Part shown: positions 16,555-25,592 of the stretch, in pieces
How the letters are laid out: every line of letters begins with the position of its first letter
Position numbering within the stretch: the first letter of the stretch is position 1
Assembly: GCF_000155675.2 (NCBI RefSeq)
Contig: NC_020911.1
Span: 1,292,501-1,356,500, forward strand
Length of the DNA: 64,000 nucleotides
DNA from: Octadecabacter antarcticus 307
GTDB lineage: Bacteria; Pseudomonadota; Alphaproteobacteria; Rhodobacterales; Rhodobacteraceae
Direction of reading: 5' to 3'
Translations under genes and position numbers: made by a program
Notes under the pieces: generated by a model
What the model was told of the DNA's origin: nothing
The model's database searches: none
What the model saw: only the letters and a program-made list of their open reading frames with translations

Positions 16555-18054
16555 ATGTATTCTGTGGATATTTATAATCGTGTGCGCCGCGCTTGTTTGA
16601 AGGACGGTATGTCAGCCCGAGAAGCGGCTCGATATTTTAACAAGGACCGTAAGACGATCGCGAAGATGCTGCGTCATGCACTGCCACCTGGTTACCGCCG
16701 TTCAGAAGCGCCACGTCGCCCAACGCTTGATGATTATGTCGGTGTTATCGACAAGATCCTGCGCACAGATAAGGCCCTGATCAAAAAGCAGCGGCATACA
16801 GCGAAGCGTATTTTTGAACGCCTGCGCGACGAACATCGGTATGCTGGCAGCCTGACGACGGTGACTTATTACGTTCGGGAGCAAAAGCGGCGCACCAAAG
16901 AGGTGTTTGTGCCACTGTCGCATCGTCCGGGCCATGCACAGGTCGATTTTGGCGAGACCCTTGGCGTGATTGGCGGCGTAGAATGTAAGATCCACTTCTT
17001 CGTGATGAGCCTGCCGCATTCTGATGCTGTATTTGTGAAGGGGTATCCAGCTGAGACAACCGAGGCGTTTTGTGATGGCCATGTCTCGGCCTTTGCTTTC
17101 TTTGGCGGCATTCCGCAATCCATTCTCTACGACAATACCAAGATCGCCGTGGCTCGGATACTCGGGGACAGAACGCGCATCCGCACACGTCGGTTTACGG
17201 AGCTGCAGTCGCATTACTTGTTTGATGACAAGTTTGGCAGACCCGCGCGAGGGAACGATAAAGGCAACGTTGAGGGCATGGTTGGATACACCCGCCGCAA
17301 CTTCATGGTTCCCGCACCTCGTTATGACAGCTTTGATGATCTGAACACACATTTGGAAGAGAAGTGTTTAGCACGTCAGGGCGATACGTTGCGGGGTCAC
17401 ACCCAAACTATAGGCGCACGCCTGATGTCGGATTTGGATGCTCTGATGGGATTGCCCATCGCAGAATATGAAGCCTGCGATCACGTCAGCACGCGGGCCA
17501 CGTCAATCTCAATGGTGCGCTATCGCAGCAATGATTACTCGGTGCCAGTAGCCTATGCGCACCACGACGTTCACGTGCGTGGGTTTGTGCATGAGGTTAT
17601 CATCGGCTGCGGCAACGAGATTATTGCGCGGCACAAACGATCCTACACATCAGCGGATATGATCTTTGACCCGTTGCACTTTTTGCCCCTGCTTGAACAA
17701 AAGGTGGGTGCCTTGGATCAGGCCGCGCCTTTGCAGGGTTGGAATTTGCCAGATGTATTTGCCACGCTGCACCGGCTGCTTGAAGCCAGAATGGGTAAGC
17801 CGGGCAAGCGGGAATATGTTCAGGTCCTTCGTCTGTTGGAGACGTTCGAAATGGATGTTGTGCAGGGTGCGATCCAGCATGCCATTGATCTGGGCGCGAT
17901 TGGGTATGACGCTGTAAAACATCTTGTGCTGTGCAGAGTTGAGAAGCGGCCACCGCGATTGGATTTGGACTTCTATCCCTACTTGCCCAAGGCCAATGTC
18001 GGCACAACACGCCCGTCCAGTTACATGAGCCTGATGGGGAGGACGGCGGCATGA
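16555..18054 (+). CDS. istA: IS21-family transposase IstA, 499 aa
   Basis: Begins MYSVDIYNRVRRACLKDGMS, followed by a helix-turn-helix (AREAARYFNKDRKTIAKML). The rve-type DDE catalytic core has Asp in HAQVDFGETLGV, Asp in QSILYDNTKIAV and Glu in GNDKGNVEGMVGY. The C-terminal beta domain (RYRSNDYSVPVAYAHHDVHV) is typical. Length 499 aa is standard and no lesion is visible. The start follows GGAGGGCGGGAG. It overlaps istB by 4 bp. Confidence 0.95.
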   Translation: MYSVDIYNRVRRACLKDGMSAREAARYFNKDRKTIAKMLRHALPPGYRRSEAPRRPTLDDYVGVIDKILRTDKALIKKQRHTAKRIFERLRDEHRYAGSLTTVTYYVREQKRRTKEVFVPLSHRPGHAQVDFGETLGVIGGVECKIHFFVMSLPHSDAVFVKGYPAETTEAFCDGHVSAFAFFGGIPQSILYDNTKIAVARILGDRTRIRTRRFTELQSHYLFDDKFGRPARGNDKGNVEGMVGYTRRNFMVPAPRYDSFDDLNTHLEEKCLARQGDTLRGHTQTIGARLMSDLDALMGLPIAEYEACDHVSTRATSISMVRYRSNDYSVPVAYAHHDVHVRGFVHEVIIGCGNEIIARHKRSYTSADMIFDPLHFLPLLEQKVGALDQAAPLQGWNLPDVFATLHRLLEARMGKPGKREYVQVLRLLETFEMDVVQGAIQHAIDLGAIGYDAVKHLVLCRVEKRPPRLDLDFYPYLPKANVGTTRPSSYMSLMGRTAA

Positions 18055-18803
18055 CTGAAGCCCCTCAGATCCTTCTGCGGCATCATCTTAAACAACTGCG
18101 ACTGCCAACGTTCCAAGGCGAGTATGCCAAACAGGCGCAGCTCTGTGCTGCAGAGAACAAAGACCACATCCACTACTTGGCGCGCTTGTGTGAGATGGAG
18201 TTGATCGACCGTGAACGGCGGATGATTGAACGTCGGATCAAAGCGGCGAAGTTCCCCAGCACCAAAAGCTTGGACAGCTTTGACTTCAAGATCATGCCCA
18301 GCTTGAACAAGCCGCTGACGATGGATCTGGCGCGTTGCGACTACGTGGATCGCAGGGAGAATATCATCGCCCTTGGCCCCTCAGGCACGGGCAAGACGCA
18401 CATCGCTTTGGGACTTGGGTTGGCTGCGTGTCAGAGGGGACTGAAGGTTCGCTTCACAACGGCGGCAGCATTGGTCCATGACCTGATTGAAGCCCAAGAT
18501 GAGCGGAGATTGCAGCGCCTTCAAAAACATCTGACAAGCCAGAACCTGTTGATCATTGACGAACTGGGCTTTGTGCCCCTCAGCAAATCGGGCGCGGAAT
18601 TGCTCTTTGAAGTCATATCCCAATGCTACGAACGCGGGTCCATCATCATAACCTCGAACCTGCCCTTCGATGAATGGACCGAGGTCTTTGGCTCTGAGCG
18701 CCTGACAGGCGCGTTACTGGACCGTTTGACCCACCACGTCCACATTCTTGAGATGAACGGCGAAAGCTACAGGCTCAAACACAGCCGTAACAAACAAAAG
18801 TAA
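18051..18803 (+). CDS. istB: IS21-family ATPase IstB, 250 aa
   Basis: A DnaC-like AAA+ protein: Walker A in LGPSGTGKTHIALGL, Walker B in NLLIIDELGFVPLS, sensor 1 in IIITSNLPFDEW and the Arg region GSERLTGALLDRLTHHVHIL. It is the helper that selects targets and activates IstA. The start ATG overlaps the istA stop (ATGA). Full length and apparently intact. Confidence 0.95.
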   Translation: MTEAPQILLRHHLKQLRLPTFQGEYAKQAQLCAAENKDHIHYLARLCEMELIDRERRMIERRIKAAKFPSTKSLDSFDFKIMPSLNKPLTMDLARCDYVDRRENIIALGPSGTGKTHIALGLGLAACQRGLKVRFTTAAALVHDLIEAQDERRLQRLQKHLTSQNLLIIDELGFVPLSKSGAELLFEVISQCYERGSIIITSNLPFDEWTEVFGSERLTGALLDRLTHHVHILEMNGESYRLKHSRNKQK

Positions 18804-19083
18804 GCCCCATCCAGATCAGAACAATGGTGGCCCTAGGGCCAACATGCGCTTTGGCGCGCGTTAGCTATATGACAAGCACGCCCACCAAAGCGCCACACAA
18901 ACATCACCCGAAATGGCCCCTTCTTACCCCGCGACAGAGGTCCCATTTTACTCTGCGATTGACACTCCTAGCCAAAAGTGACCTATTTTGAAGGACAATG
19001 CACTAACGGCCCGGGTTCAGTGATTAGGCGCATGAACTTTTGATCCACTCCCTGCTTTTGTCCCGCAATGCTGTAGCATCCGA

Positions 19084-21057
19084 CTATGGCAGGATGCCTA
19101 TCACCAAGTCCCGCAGTTGTCTGTCCATTTTCATATCCTCGGCGAGGAATTGCATTCCTGCCTGCGTCAGGTGTTGGTTGTCAAAGTTCATGAGAACAAG
19201 TTCGTCCCCTGGCACAAAGGCGAGACACCCAGCCGCGTCACAAAGCACCGAAAGGCGATCATAGACGTAAATGCCAGCGCTTTGCGCCATGTCAGTCAGG
19301 GCGTCACGTGCCCCATAGACGTCAAAGGCAAAGCTGGCAGGTAGAAGGGCTTCTGTCGAAAGTTCTTCGAAAGGGATGCCGAGGCTTTGTATCAGGCCGA
19401 CAGTATGGTTCCGAAACTTTGGCCCCGGTCCTATGATTGCCACCGCTCCACCCCACGTCTTTAGTATACTCAGCGTTCGTGCGGTGGGCGCGATGCTTGC
19501 GGCCGGCCAGTGAGATACCAAGACGACCAGATGCGGTTGCACCGTTTCAAGAACCTGTTCAAATCCTTCGTTCAAGTCAGGAAAACAGATACTATTAGCC
19601 CGGTTGGAATACTCCGAAGGGGCGCAGCCAGACTGATGCAACATGATCAAGTTTGCGTCAGGAAAGGCATAGCCAAGTGTTCGGAACATATCGCGCCCGT
19701 GGCTGTCACCGATAATCAAGATGGGTTGCCTGCTGTCATCACCAGCGTTTTGAACTGTGGTAACAAGGCAATCAATGGTTTGCAAAACCGTTTTATATTC
19801 GTCCAAGCTGCACAGACCGCGTCGGCCGTCAGTGCCCATCGCGTCCATTTGGGCAAAGTATTCAGAGCGCGGTTCTTCCGCTAAAGCGCCAATCACGCGC
19901 GTCTCGTGGAAGGGCAGATATTGTCTTGATGCGCTGATAAAGGATGTTTGTCGATCAACGGCCCAAATTGAGCCAAGTACCAGAAGCGGCACCAAGAGAA
20001 TCGCAAGCGTGCGCGAAGGCGGCCGCCACCAGATGCCTTGGCGAACGGGTGTTTCGATAAAGCGGTAAGATAGCTCTGCGATTGGAAATGCCAAAAGCGC
20101 AACCGCTATTAGTTCACCCTCGCTCGGCGAAATGACGATAAGTTTTAAGGAGACGATAAGTGGCCAATGCCACAGGTAGATGGAATAAGAGCGTGTCCCA
20201 ATCCACTGCATTACGCGGCTGGTCAAAAATCGATAGGAAGGGTCCCGCGGTTGTGCAGGTGCCGCCACGATCAAACCAGCGCCAAGAACAGGTAGGAGGG
20301 CCGATATACCGGGAAACGGCAGGCTCTCGCGGTAGAGAACTGCCGAGGCAAGGATAATGCCAAGCCCCAAAAGTCGCATCACCCATGCAGTGCGCAAGGT
20401 ACCCAAAAATGAGCCCTGGAGCAAACCCAGCACTCCTCCGAATGCCAGCTCCCAAAAGCGGGGCAATACCCCAAAAAAGGCATAGCTGCTATCGTTCTGC
20501 ACCAGCATTTCGGCTCCAAAAAACGAGAGCATGCCAAGCATAATGAGCATCGCGCGCATCCGCGAACTAACAACAACGGCCAGTACTGCCACTATAAGGT
20601 AGAATTGAAATTCAACCCCGAGCGACCAGCTGTGCAGTAACAAAATCGTGCCACTATCACGTTCAAAATACCCACTTTGTCCGAAAAATATGAAATTTGA
20701 GATAAAACCAGACGCCGAAAACACACTGTTTGTGAAGTCTGCAAGGGCACTGTCGCTTAAGTACAGAAGAGCCATGAGAGTACTAAACACGAGCACAGGT
20801 AAAAGCGCAGGCACCAAGCGGCGCAGCCGGCGCAACATGAAGTCGGTGACCAAAAATGTGCCGTTCGTCGTATGGCGTAAGATCGCAGGTATAATTAGGT
20901 AACCAGAAATTACGAAGAAGACGTCAACACCAATGAAACCGCCACCGAAGTCTGAAAAGCCGATATGGTAAAAAACGACAATCATAACGGCTAAGGCACG
21001 AAGCCCATCAATATCATTGCGAATTTCGCGTATTTCGCCTTGATGTCCAGTGACCAT
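19084..21057 (-). CDS. OafA/YrhL-type acyltransferase with SGNH domain, 657 aa
   Basis: The start at ATG 21057 has GAAGGA 7 nt upstream; the longer frame begins at a TTG. Residues 10-330 are an acyltransferase-3 domain with about ten membrane spans (DIDGLRALAVMIVVFYHIGF, then GVDVFFVISGYLI). The C-terminal periplasmic SGNH domain has GDSHGRDM and the late DNQHLTQAG for the Asp-x-x-His pair. Such proteins O-acetylate lipopolysaccharide, capsule or peptidoglycan. As island cargo, it could alter surface glycans and phage receptors. The 120 bp to the IS21 end hold nothing I recognise. Confidence 0.88.
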   Translation of the reverse strand: MVTGHQGEIREIRNDIDGLRALAVMIVVFYHIGFSDFGGGFIGVDVFFVISGYLIIPAILRHTTNGTFLVTDFMLRRLRRLVPALLPVLVFSTLMALLYLSDSALADFTNSVFSASGFISNFIFFGQSGYFERDSGTILLLHSWSLGVEFQFYLIVAVLAVVVSSRMRAMLIMLGMLSFFGAEMLVQNDSSYAFFGVLPRFWELAFGGVLGLLQGSFLGTLRTAWVMRLLGLGIILASAVLYRESLPFPGISALLPVLGAGLIVAAPAQPRDPSYRFLTSRVMQWIGTRSYSIYLWHWPLIVSLKLIVISPSEGELIAVALLAFPIAELSYRFIETPVRQGIWWRPPSRTLAILLVPLLVLGSIWAVDRQTSFISASRQYLPFHETRVIGALAEEPRSEYFAQMDAMGTDGRRGLCSLDEYKTVLQTIDCLVTTVQNAGDDSRQPILIIGDSHGRDMFRTLGYAFPDANLIMLHQSGCAPSEYSNRANSICFPDLNEGFEQVLETVQPHLVVLVSHWPAASIAPTARTLSILKTWGGAVAIIGPGPKFRNHTVGLIQSLGIPFEELSTEALLPASFAFDVYGARDALTDMAQSAGIYVYDRLSVLCDAAGCLAFVPGDELVLMNFDNQHLTQAGMQFLAEDMKMDRQLRDLVIGILP

Positions 21058-21081
21058 TTGAAATCCTTCGAACAGAGGCAA

Positions 21082-21453
21082 AAACTTCCCTGTAGGGTCA
21101 ATAGTGGGTGCTGGAATCCTTGGTCAACTGTTAACGTCAGGTGGACGGAATTCATCTGTCATCTGTGCTGTTTTACATGCCAAGTCTAAGCGTGAGGGAC
21201 TTAAAGTGGACAAGAAATGAATTTCCGCTTCGTCCCGTAGAGCCAACCTCTGGCCCATCAGTATGCTGCGCAACGGTTAAATGTCCACTTTGGGGAAGCT
21301 GCACTGCGGCGCGCCTGCTTCAAACGAACTGCAGCAATGGGCCGGAAGCGGACATCAATAAACAGACCGTACCCATACCAGCACAACTTGCCAGACACCC
21401 AGTTGTAGTTCTGACAAAAACTCCCCAAAATTACCTACGACAATGAGGGGCAT
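21082..21453. other. Intergenic between divergent acyltransferase and primase genes
   Basis: No gene supported. It must hold promoters for both divergent genes. The right part (TTGCCAGACACCCAG to CCCCAAAATTACC) leads into a GAGGGG ribosome site before the primase ATG. Confidence 0.35.
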
Positions 21454-23103
21454 ATGATGAACGACGACAATGAAACACAAGACCACCCAGTACCCGCAGA
21501 AACTAAGGGTTCGATCGAATGGCACGAAGATGATGACCTCCCAGTTTCCGCTGATGCCAAAGCCTACCTCGACAAGCACGACAAAAGGTTTCAGCAGGGT
21601 CTCGGGAACTATCCCCATAACTCTGGGGGTGCTCAGTTTGTACGTCTTGGTAATGATGGTAAGTCCTACGTCGCAAGTGTCCCAGAAGTCCTGCAAACTG
21701 TAAGTTCTTGGTATGTCAAAAAAGACAATAAATTCCATGATGTAGATAACTTGGCAGTCAAGTATACGTCTCATGATGTGAAACAAGTCGTGGTCCAACG
21801 CATCAAAGAGTTGTTCCCGACTTTCTATTTGAACAGCAATGGCTGGGCCGATTTCTTTAAAGTGCTGCTAGATCCTCCTGTGAATGTCCTTGACCCAGAA
21901 CAGACCATCCCTGTGTGGTCAGGACAGACGGCCTCCTTCCCATCCAACAAGCAGAAAGTTCTGTTTAAGAAAGGTGTAGCAGTCATAAACATCTGGGAGA
22001 CACCAGCTTACCGTGAAGTTCTTGGGATAAATGCCAAAGCGTTCTGGGACTTCCTCTCGTATGTCATACCAGTCGAAAACGAACGCGAGACCTTGATCAA
22101 CTGGCTTGCGTGGGTGCTGCAAAACGAAGGCAAGAAACCCAAGTGGGCCATACTGCTGTACAGTCAGAAGCAGGGCACAGGCAAAACCACCCTGACCGAT
22201 GTGTGTAAAGCGCTATTCGGTCCAGCAAACACGGGCAAAACTAACGGCGTCAGTAAGCTTGTCGGTCGCTTCAACAAGGAAGTCCTAGATAACAAACTGG
22301 TTATCGTTGAAGAAGTAGAAGTCAAAAAGGGCTCTACAGATGCCAACAGAATAAAAACTCTCATCACCGAAGACAGCACGATGGTGGAGGCAAAGTTCAT
22401 GCCTAGCCACGACCAAATTATTCACTGTGCCTTTGTGATGACCACCAACCACCTTCCTCTGTGGCTTGAAGAGGCTGACAGGCGGTTCTTCATCCTGAAC
22501 TTTGACCACGAAGGTTACAATAACGGTGGCAAAGACTACGGCAGGTTCAGCAAGTTGGTAGGGGCGGTTTATGACCTGATAAGCACCGACAAAGGCATCA
22601 AAGGTATCTATGATGACCTGATGGCAAGGGATGTCAAAAGCTTCAACGCTATGAGCCTTGATGTAGCCAACAACAGCACAAGCATCATGACGAAACTACG
22701 TGATCTCTCCCCAGACGTTGTCAAACAACAGGTCAAGGAATTGCTTGAAGAAAAGAGCATAGTCTTTGTGCCAGTCAGCTTGGCTGGGAAGGTCATAGAC
22801 TTGTTTGCCCATAGAGAAGCTAACAGCCAAACCCACCTGTTTTCCGACCTTGGCTGGGAGAAGAAGAAATTTGCTTGGAACAGTGGGGGGCAAAAGTGGG
22901 CTTGGTTTAAGCCATCACCCTTCCCGCCTGGAAACGGCAAAGTATGGGATGGCGGCAACTACGCAAGAATGAGCGACCAAGTAAATAAGGTCGAAAACCT
23001 GATAGACCCCCAAGGCAACAATGACAGTCGCAGTGCCCTAAGTCAGAGCTACGATGATGACGAACCAACCACCCCAGTAGTCAAACGCGTAGAAGTTTTA
23101 TGA
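21454..23103 (+). CDS. Satellite/phage primase-helicase (DUF5906-like), 549 aa
   Basis: An SF3-like helicase core: Walker A in LYSQKQGTGKTTLTDVCKAL, Walker B-like NKLVIVEEVEVKKG, and a sensor region with FVMTTNHLPLWLEEADRRFF. This order is typical of P4-alpha-like and NrS-1-type replication proteins that unwind the element origin. The N-terminal 180 residues lack an obvious complete primase motif. The acidic C-terminal tail (DDDEPTT) may bind a partner. GAGGGGC precedes two adjacent ATGs (21454, 21457). The 3' end overlaps the next gene by 4 bp (ATGA). Confidence 0.8.
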   Translation: MMNDDNETQDHPVPAETKGSIEWHEDDDLPVSADAKAYLDKHDKRFQQGLGNYPHNSGGAQFVRLGNDGKSYVASVPEVLQTVSSWYVKKDNKFHDVDNLAVKYTSHDVKQVVVQRIKELFPTFYLNSNGWADFFKVLLDPPVNVLDPEQTIPVWSGQTASFPSNKQKVLFKKGVAVINIWETPAYREVLGINAKAFWDFLSYVIPVENERETLINWLAWVLQNEGKKPKWAILLYSQKQGTGKTTLTDVCKALFGPANTGKTNGVSKLVGRFNKEVLDNKLVIVEEVEVKKGSTDANRIKTLITEDSTMVEAKFMPSHDQIIHCAFVMTTNHLPLWLEEADRRFFILNFDHEGYNNGGKDYGRFSKLVGAVYDLISTDKGIKGIYDDLMARDVKSFNAMSLDVANNSTSIMTKLRDLSPDVVKQQVKELLEEKSIVFVPVSLAGKVIDLFAHREANSQTHLFSDLGWEKKKFAWNSGGQKWAWFKPSPFPPGNGKVWDGGNYARMSDQVNKVENLIDPQGNNDSRSALSQSYDDDEPTTPVVKRVEVL

Positions 23104-23669
23104 CAAACAAACAAGCAATCACAGACTGGCTAGAAGTAGCAGAAAAGAACCTAACAAACTTCACCAAATCCCCCTTCCACGAACAACTACGGACAAGGGA
23201 CCGAGACCTCTACACGAAGGTTTTTGCTGACAAGGCAACCACCCTAAAAGTGCTAGAGAGGCTATTCCATAAAGCACGCAAGGCCAAACCCTTTGAGCTA
23301 ACAATGTCTCGCATTCAGGCTCCCCTTGGCTGTTGGGAGTTAGGTAAGCAAAAAGACCCCCACGGAGTACGATTTGTCCTATCCACTGGCGAAAGTGATG
23401 ATGAGATAGCCTACCGTTTTGTGTTTATGGTTGTGAATGCTCGTCTGCTGAACCCAGAAGATGTCATAAGGCACACCTGCGACAACCGTAAGTGTCTCCG
23501 TCCAGACCACCTGATCGTCGGGTCTGCCAAAGAGAACAGGCAAGATGATGAGGCACGCATTTACGCGGGCAGAGGTGCTGAGGGTAAAGGTCAGATAATA
23601 ACGGGCGAGATAGCTGAAGGGGTAGAAGTAAGTATTTACCCACAACGGCTTGATGCTGGGATAGAGTAG
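23100..23669 (+). CDS. HNH/homing-endonuclease-type zinc-loop protein, 189 aa
   Basis: Residues about 122-150 read VIRHTCDNRKCLRPDHLIVG followed by SAKENRQDD. This is the zinc-binding HNH_3 pattern H-x-C-x-N-x-x-C-x-x-P-x-H-L with N-x-x-D seen in phage and homing endonucleases. The N-terminal 90 residues are charged and helical. Translationally coupled to the primase gene, it may nick the element's DNA or that of a competitor. Confidence 0.75.
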   Translation: MTNKQAITDWLEVAEKNLTNFTKSPFHEQLRTRDRDLYTKVFADKATTLKVLERLFHKARKAKPFELTMSRIQAPLGCWELGKQKDPHGVRFVLSTGESDDEIAYRFVFMVVNARLLNPEDVIRHTCDNRKCLRPDHLIVGSAKENRQDDEARIYAGRGAEGKGQIITGEIAEGVEVSIYPQRLDAGIE

Positions 23670-24221
23670 GAAACTCCCCCTCCCTACAGGAGAAATAAAG
23701 GGTTGGATGGCTGGATGGTTGGATACTTCCCATTCTTGGAATACCCACAAATTACACCTCTATGGGGCCTCTGTGTCCCTGATAGCCTCTGGGCTTTGAG
23801 ACCTCCAAGTTCGAGTCCCTTGTGGTGCGCTGGGTAACTACTTTATGACCTCTTTGGATGCTGAAGCTCAGGAACACAAAATAAAACAAAAGGGAACACA
23901 TTATCCCAAAAGGATATCTATTAAGCCCTTATTATCAAACGACTTTATTTATGGTTTGGTCCTGTGTGGGGGCACCATTTTATCAAATAAAATCAAGACC
24001 GTGCCTTGTAATCTCAAAGTGCCGTTTTGGCGTTTTACAGTACCCAATCGGCGTTTTACATGAGCATGAATTTTGGCACAATATCACGGCTTTTTGGGTG
24101 GAGATTGGCAAAATTGTGCCAGATTTGTGCTTTTATGGCATTTTGCGAGTCCAGCGCGCGAATCGGACGAATCAATCCAAAAATCGCGCTGGGCTCGCGG
24201 GGAATTACGTGAAGTCGCCAG
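23670..24221. other. Intergenic with degraded att sequence
   Basis: No gene supported. Contains the short att-like stretch at 23964, and a tRNA-3'-end-like phrase at about 23812 (AAGTTCGAGTCCCTTG) that does not fold into a tRNA. The right part (23990-24070) has two related words, GTGCCGTTTTGGCGTTTTAC and CAATCGGCGTTTTAC. Confidence 0.4.
23964..23982 (+). repeat. att-like repeat 3 (19 bp)
   Basis: GTGTGGGGGCACCATTTTA is identical to 14076-14094. The bases before it (GGTCCT) match the tRNA T arm apart from one inserted T. It probably marks the right end of island 2. Confidence 0.6.
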
Positions 24222-24443
24222 TTATGATGCTTCGAGTCGATCAGGCCGGAACTCTCCGTATGCCGCCGCCATTTCATCCATCCGCGATTCCCCGTTCATG
24301 TAAAACTCTCGCCACTTGTCCCATAGGCGAGCGGGCCGCGTTCCTTCCTCATATGGGTTCGGACCCTTGCCGTCGCATCCGTAAACGTGAGCTTTCGCGG
24401 CGTTGTTATCTTTCCGGTAGGCTGATGATTTGGTCATTGCCAT
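24222..24443 (-). CDS. Small phage-type protein, 73 aa
   Basis: ATG at 24443; product MAMTKSSAYRKDNNAAKAHV, then YGCDGKGPNPYEEGTRPARL and WDKWREFYMNGESRMDEM. Unrecognised, polar and soluble. It overlaps the upstream gene by 10 bp and is the last of five small leftward genes packed end to end, as in phage early regions. Confidence 0.5.
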   Translation of the reverse strand: MAMTKSSAYRKDNNAAKAHVYGCDGKGPNPYEEGTRPARLWDKWREFYMNGESRMDEMAAAYGEFRPDRLEAS

Positions 24444-24673
24444 AACCGACTTCCGCGCTGGGCGCGCTCTCTCGCTACCCTGCGCTTCACACCAGCCCGC
24501 GCGGCTGGGGTCTCTGCGAAGCGGTAAGCGCGCTGCCAGAGGTCCACGGCGGTCACAGCTTGGAAGTTTCGATAAGGCCGATTCATTGCGCGGCGCATCG
24601 ATCCCTTGTGCCTTGTGCGGCGAGATAGCTTCTTTGCGATGCGCTTCAAAAACTTCGCGATCATTTGCGCCAC
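24434..24673 (-). CDS. Small basic protein, 79 aa
   Basis: Strongly basic (KFLKRIAKKLSRRTRHKGSM, then RRAMNRPYRNFQAVTA), probably nucleic-acid binding. The start at 24673 (or the in-frame ATG nine bases later) overlaps the end of the previous gene. No family recognised. Confidence 0.45.
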   Translation of the reverse strand: MAQMIAKFLKRIAKKLSRRTRHKGSMRRAMNRPYRNFQAVTAVDLWQRAYRFAETPAARAGVKRRVARERAQRGSRLWQ

Positions 24674-24927
24674 GCTGACGGGTGCGTCCTATTAGTGCCA
24701 CGGCGTTGACTCTGGTATTGCCACGGTCGATCATAATCCGTCGGGATGTCGTGGACGTCCACGACGATGACGTCGGCAAGTTCCTCCACGGTGAGAGTCT
24801 CTTGGATAGTGATGGCTTGCTCAATCTGACATGGCTCGACGTGGAATCCGGACTCCGCCAGCTTGGCGATCAGGTTCGCCACTATCAGGCCGGTTGCGCA
24901 GCGGCTTTCGATCATTATCTCGTTCAT
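24661..24927 (-). CDS. Small protein of unknown function, 88 aa
   Basis: MNEIMIESRCATGLIVANLI and AKLAESGFHVEPCQIEQA, followed by an acidic middle (EELADVIVVDVHDIPTDYD) and a polar tail. Unrecognised. GACGGG lies upstream of the ATG. Part of the packed leftward set. Confidence 0.45.
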   Translation of the reverse strand: MNEIMIESRCATGLIVANLIAKLAESGFHVEPCQIEQAITIQETLTVEELADVIVVDVHDIPTDYDRPWQYQSQRRGTNRTHPSAWRK

Positions 24928-24981
24928 TTCGTTTCCCGTCTATTCGCCCGTATGATCCGCAAGACCACACGGGCGGTGGCG

Positions 24982-25194
24982 TTACATTTGGGGGTGCATG
25001 CAGAGCGCCAGAGATTGCGCCGGATCGAATCCAGCCTTGAGCGACGCTTGGTAGTGACACCACCGAACGTGTGCAGCCAGTCGAGCCGACTCCGGCACGT
25101 TAGGAAGCATGGCATTCATCGCGGAGAGCGCAGCTTTGGTTTGTGCGTCCGCCATTAGGTTCGAGACTGGCGCTTTGGTGTTCGGGTTGCTCAT
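24982..25194 (-). CDS. Small helical protein, 70 aa
   Basis: MSNPNTKAPVSNLMADAQTK, then AALSAMNAMLPNVPESARLA; helical and Ala-rich. It overlaps the upstream gene by 4 bp (ATGA), which supports real translation. Unrecognised. Confidence 0.45.
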   Translation of the reverse strand: MSNPNTKAPVSNLMADAQTKAALSAMNAMLPNVPESARLAAHVRWCHYQASLKAGFDPAQSLALCMHPQM

Positions 25195-25490
25195 GCTGCC
25201 TCCTCCGTCTCGACGGACTCTGCGACGGCATGCGAACTCAGCCTTACGAACACCTCGAAAATTTCGCCCGGCGCCTTCGCAGCCAGAATGTCAGCTTGCC
25301 TAGCCGCCGAGTCCGCGCTGTCGTACTCAAAAGCCCACATAGACGGGTGAATGCGATTTGTGGACTCACCGCGACAGAAGACAAAGAAGCCTCCTCCAAT
25401 GAACTCCTCCGCGCGCTGCTTGCGGCCTTTCGGGAACTTCGGCAACTTGCCAAGACGAACGGGCATTTGTGGGTGTGTTTTCGTTTCCAT
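25191..25490 (-). CDS. Small protein of unknown function, 99 aa
   Basis: Begins METKTHPQMPVRLGKLPKFP with a basic start. An aromatic centre follows (EEFIGGGFFVFCRGESTN) and an acidic tail (VAESVETEEAA). Its ATG overlaps the upstream stop as TAATG, the same coupling used in island 1. Unrecognised. Confidence 0.5.
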   Translation of the reverse strand: METKTHPQMPVRLGKLPKFPKGRKQRAEEFIGGGFFVFCRGESTNRIHPSMWAFEYDSADSAARQADILAAKAPGEIFEVFVRLSSHAVAESVETEEAA

Positions 25491-25592
25491 TATACTTCCT
25501 CTGGTTTATCAATGAGGACCATAACGGTCGCGATTTGGGTGCCGGACTCCGAGAACGCTCCGGCGTGGATTTCAGAAATGCTATTGTCGTCC
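25490..25592 (-). pseudogene. 3' stub of a phage-type gene cut by IS21 copy 2
   Basis: Only the last 34 codons remain (DNSISEIHAGAFSESGTQIA, then TVMVLIDKPEEV), fused in frame to IS21 transposase sequence at about 25593. The stop overlaps the next start. The rest of the gene is lost. Confidence 0.5.

Larger units (their letters stand above)
16446..18964 (+). mobile_element. Complete IS21-family element (copy 1)
   Basis: The ends match as imperfect inverted repeats: TGTAAAACGCACAGCAATAA on the left and TGTCAATCGCAGAGTAAAAT (reverse complement) on the right. It contains overlapping istA and istB. Flanking bases (GGTGAG and CTCCTA) show no target duplication, consistent with a deletion at one side. 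Confidence 0.88.
14094..23982. mobile_element. Island 2: second integrase-bearing element in tandem
   Basis: About 9.9 kb between att 2 and a short att-like sequence at 23964-23982. It has an integrase at the left edge, an interrupted gene, an IS21 element, an acyltransferase, a primase/helicase and an HNH protein. The integrase is unlike that of island 1, so this is a separate element using the same tRNA end. It resembles a P4-like satellite or a decayed prophage. The right limit is less certain because only 19 bp of att remain. Confidence 0.6.

Noticed and set aside
23755..23835. tRNA-like sequence with AAGTTCGAGTCC
   Set aside because: The T-loop-like phrase is present, but no acceptor, D or anticodon stems can be paired around it.
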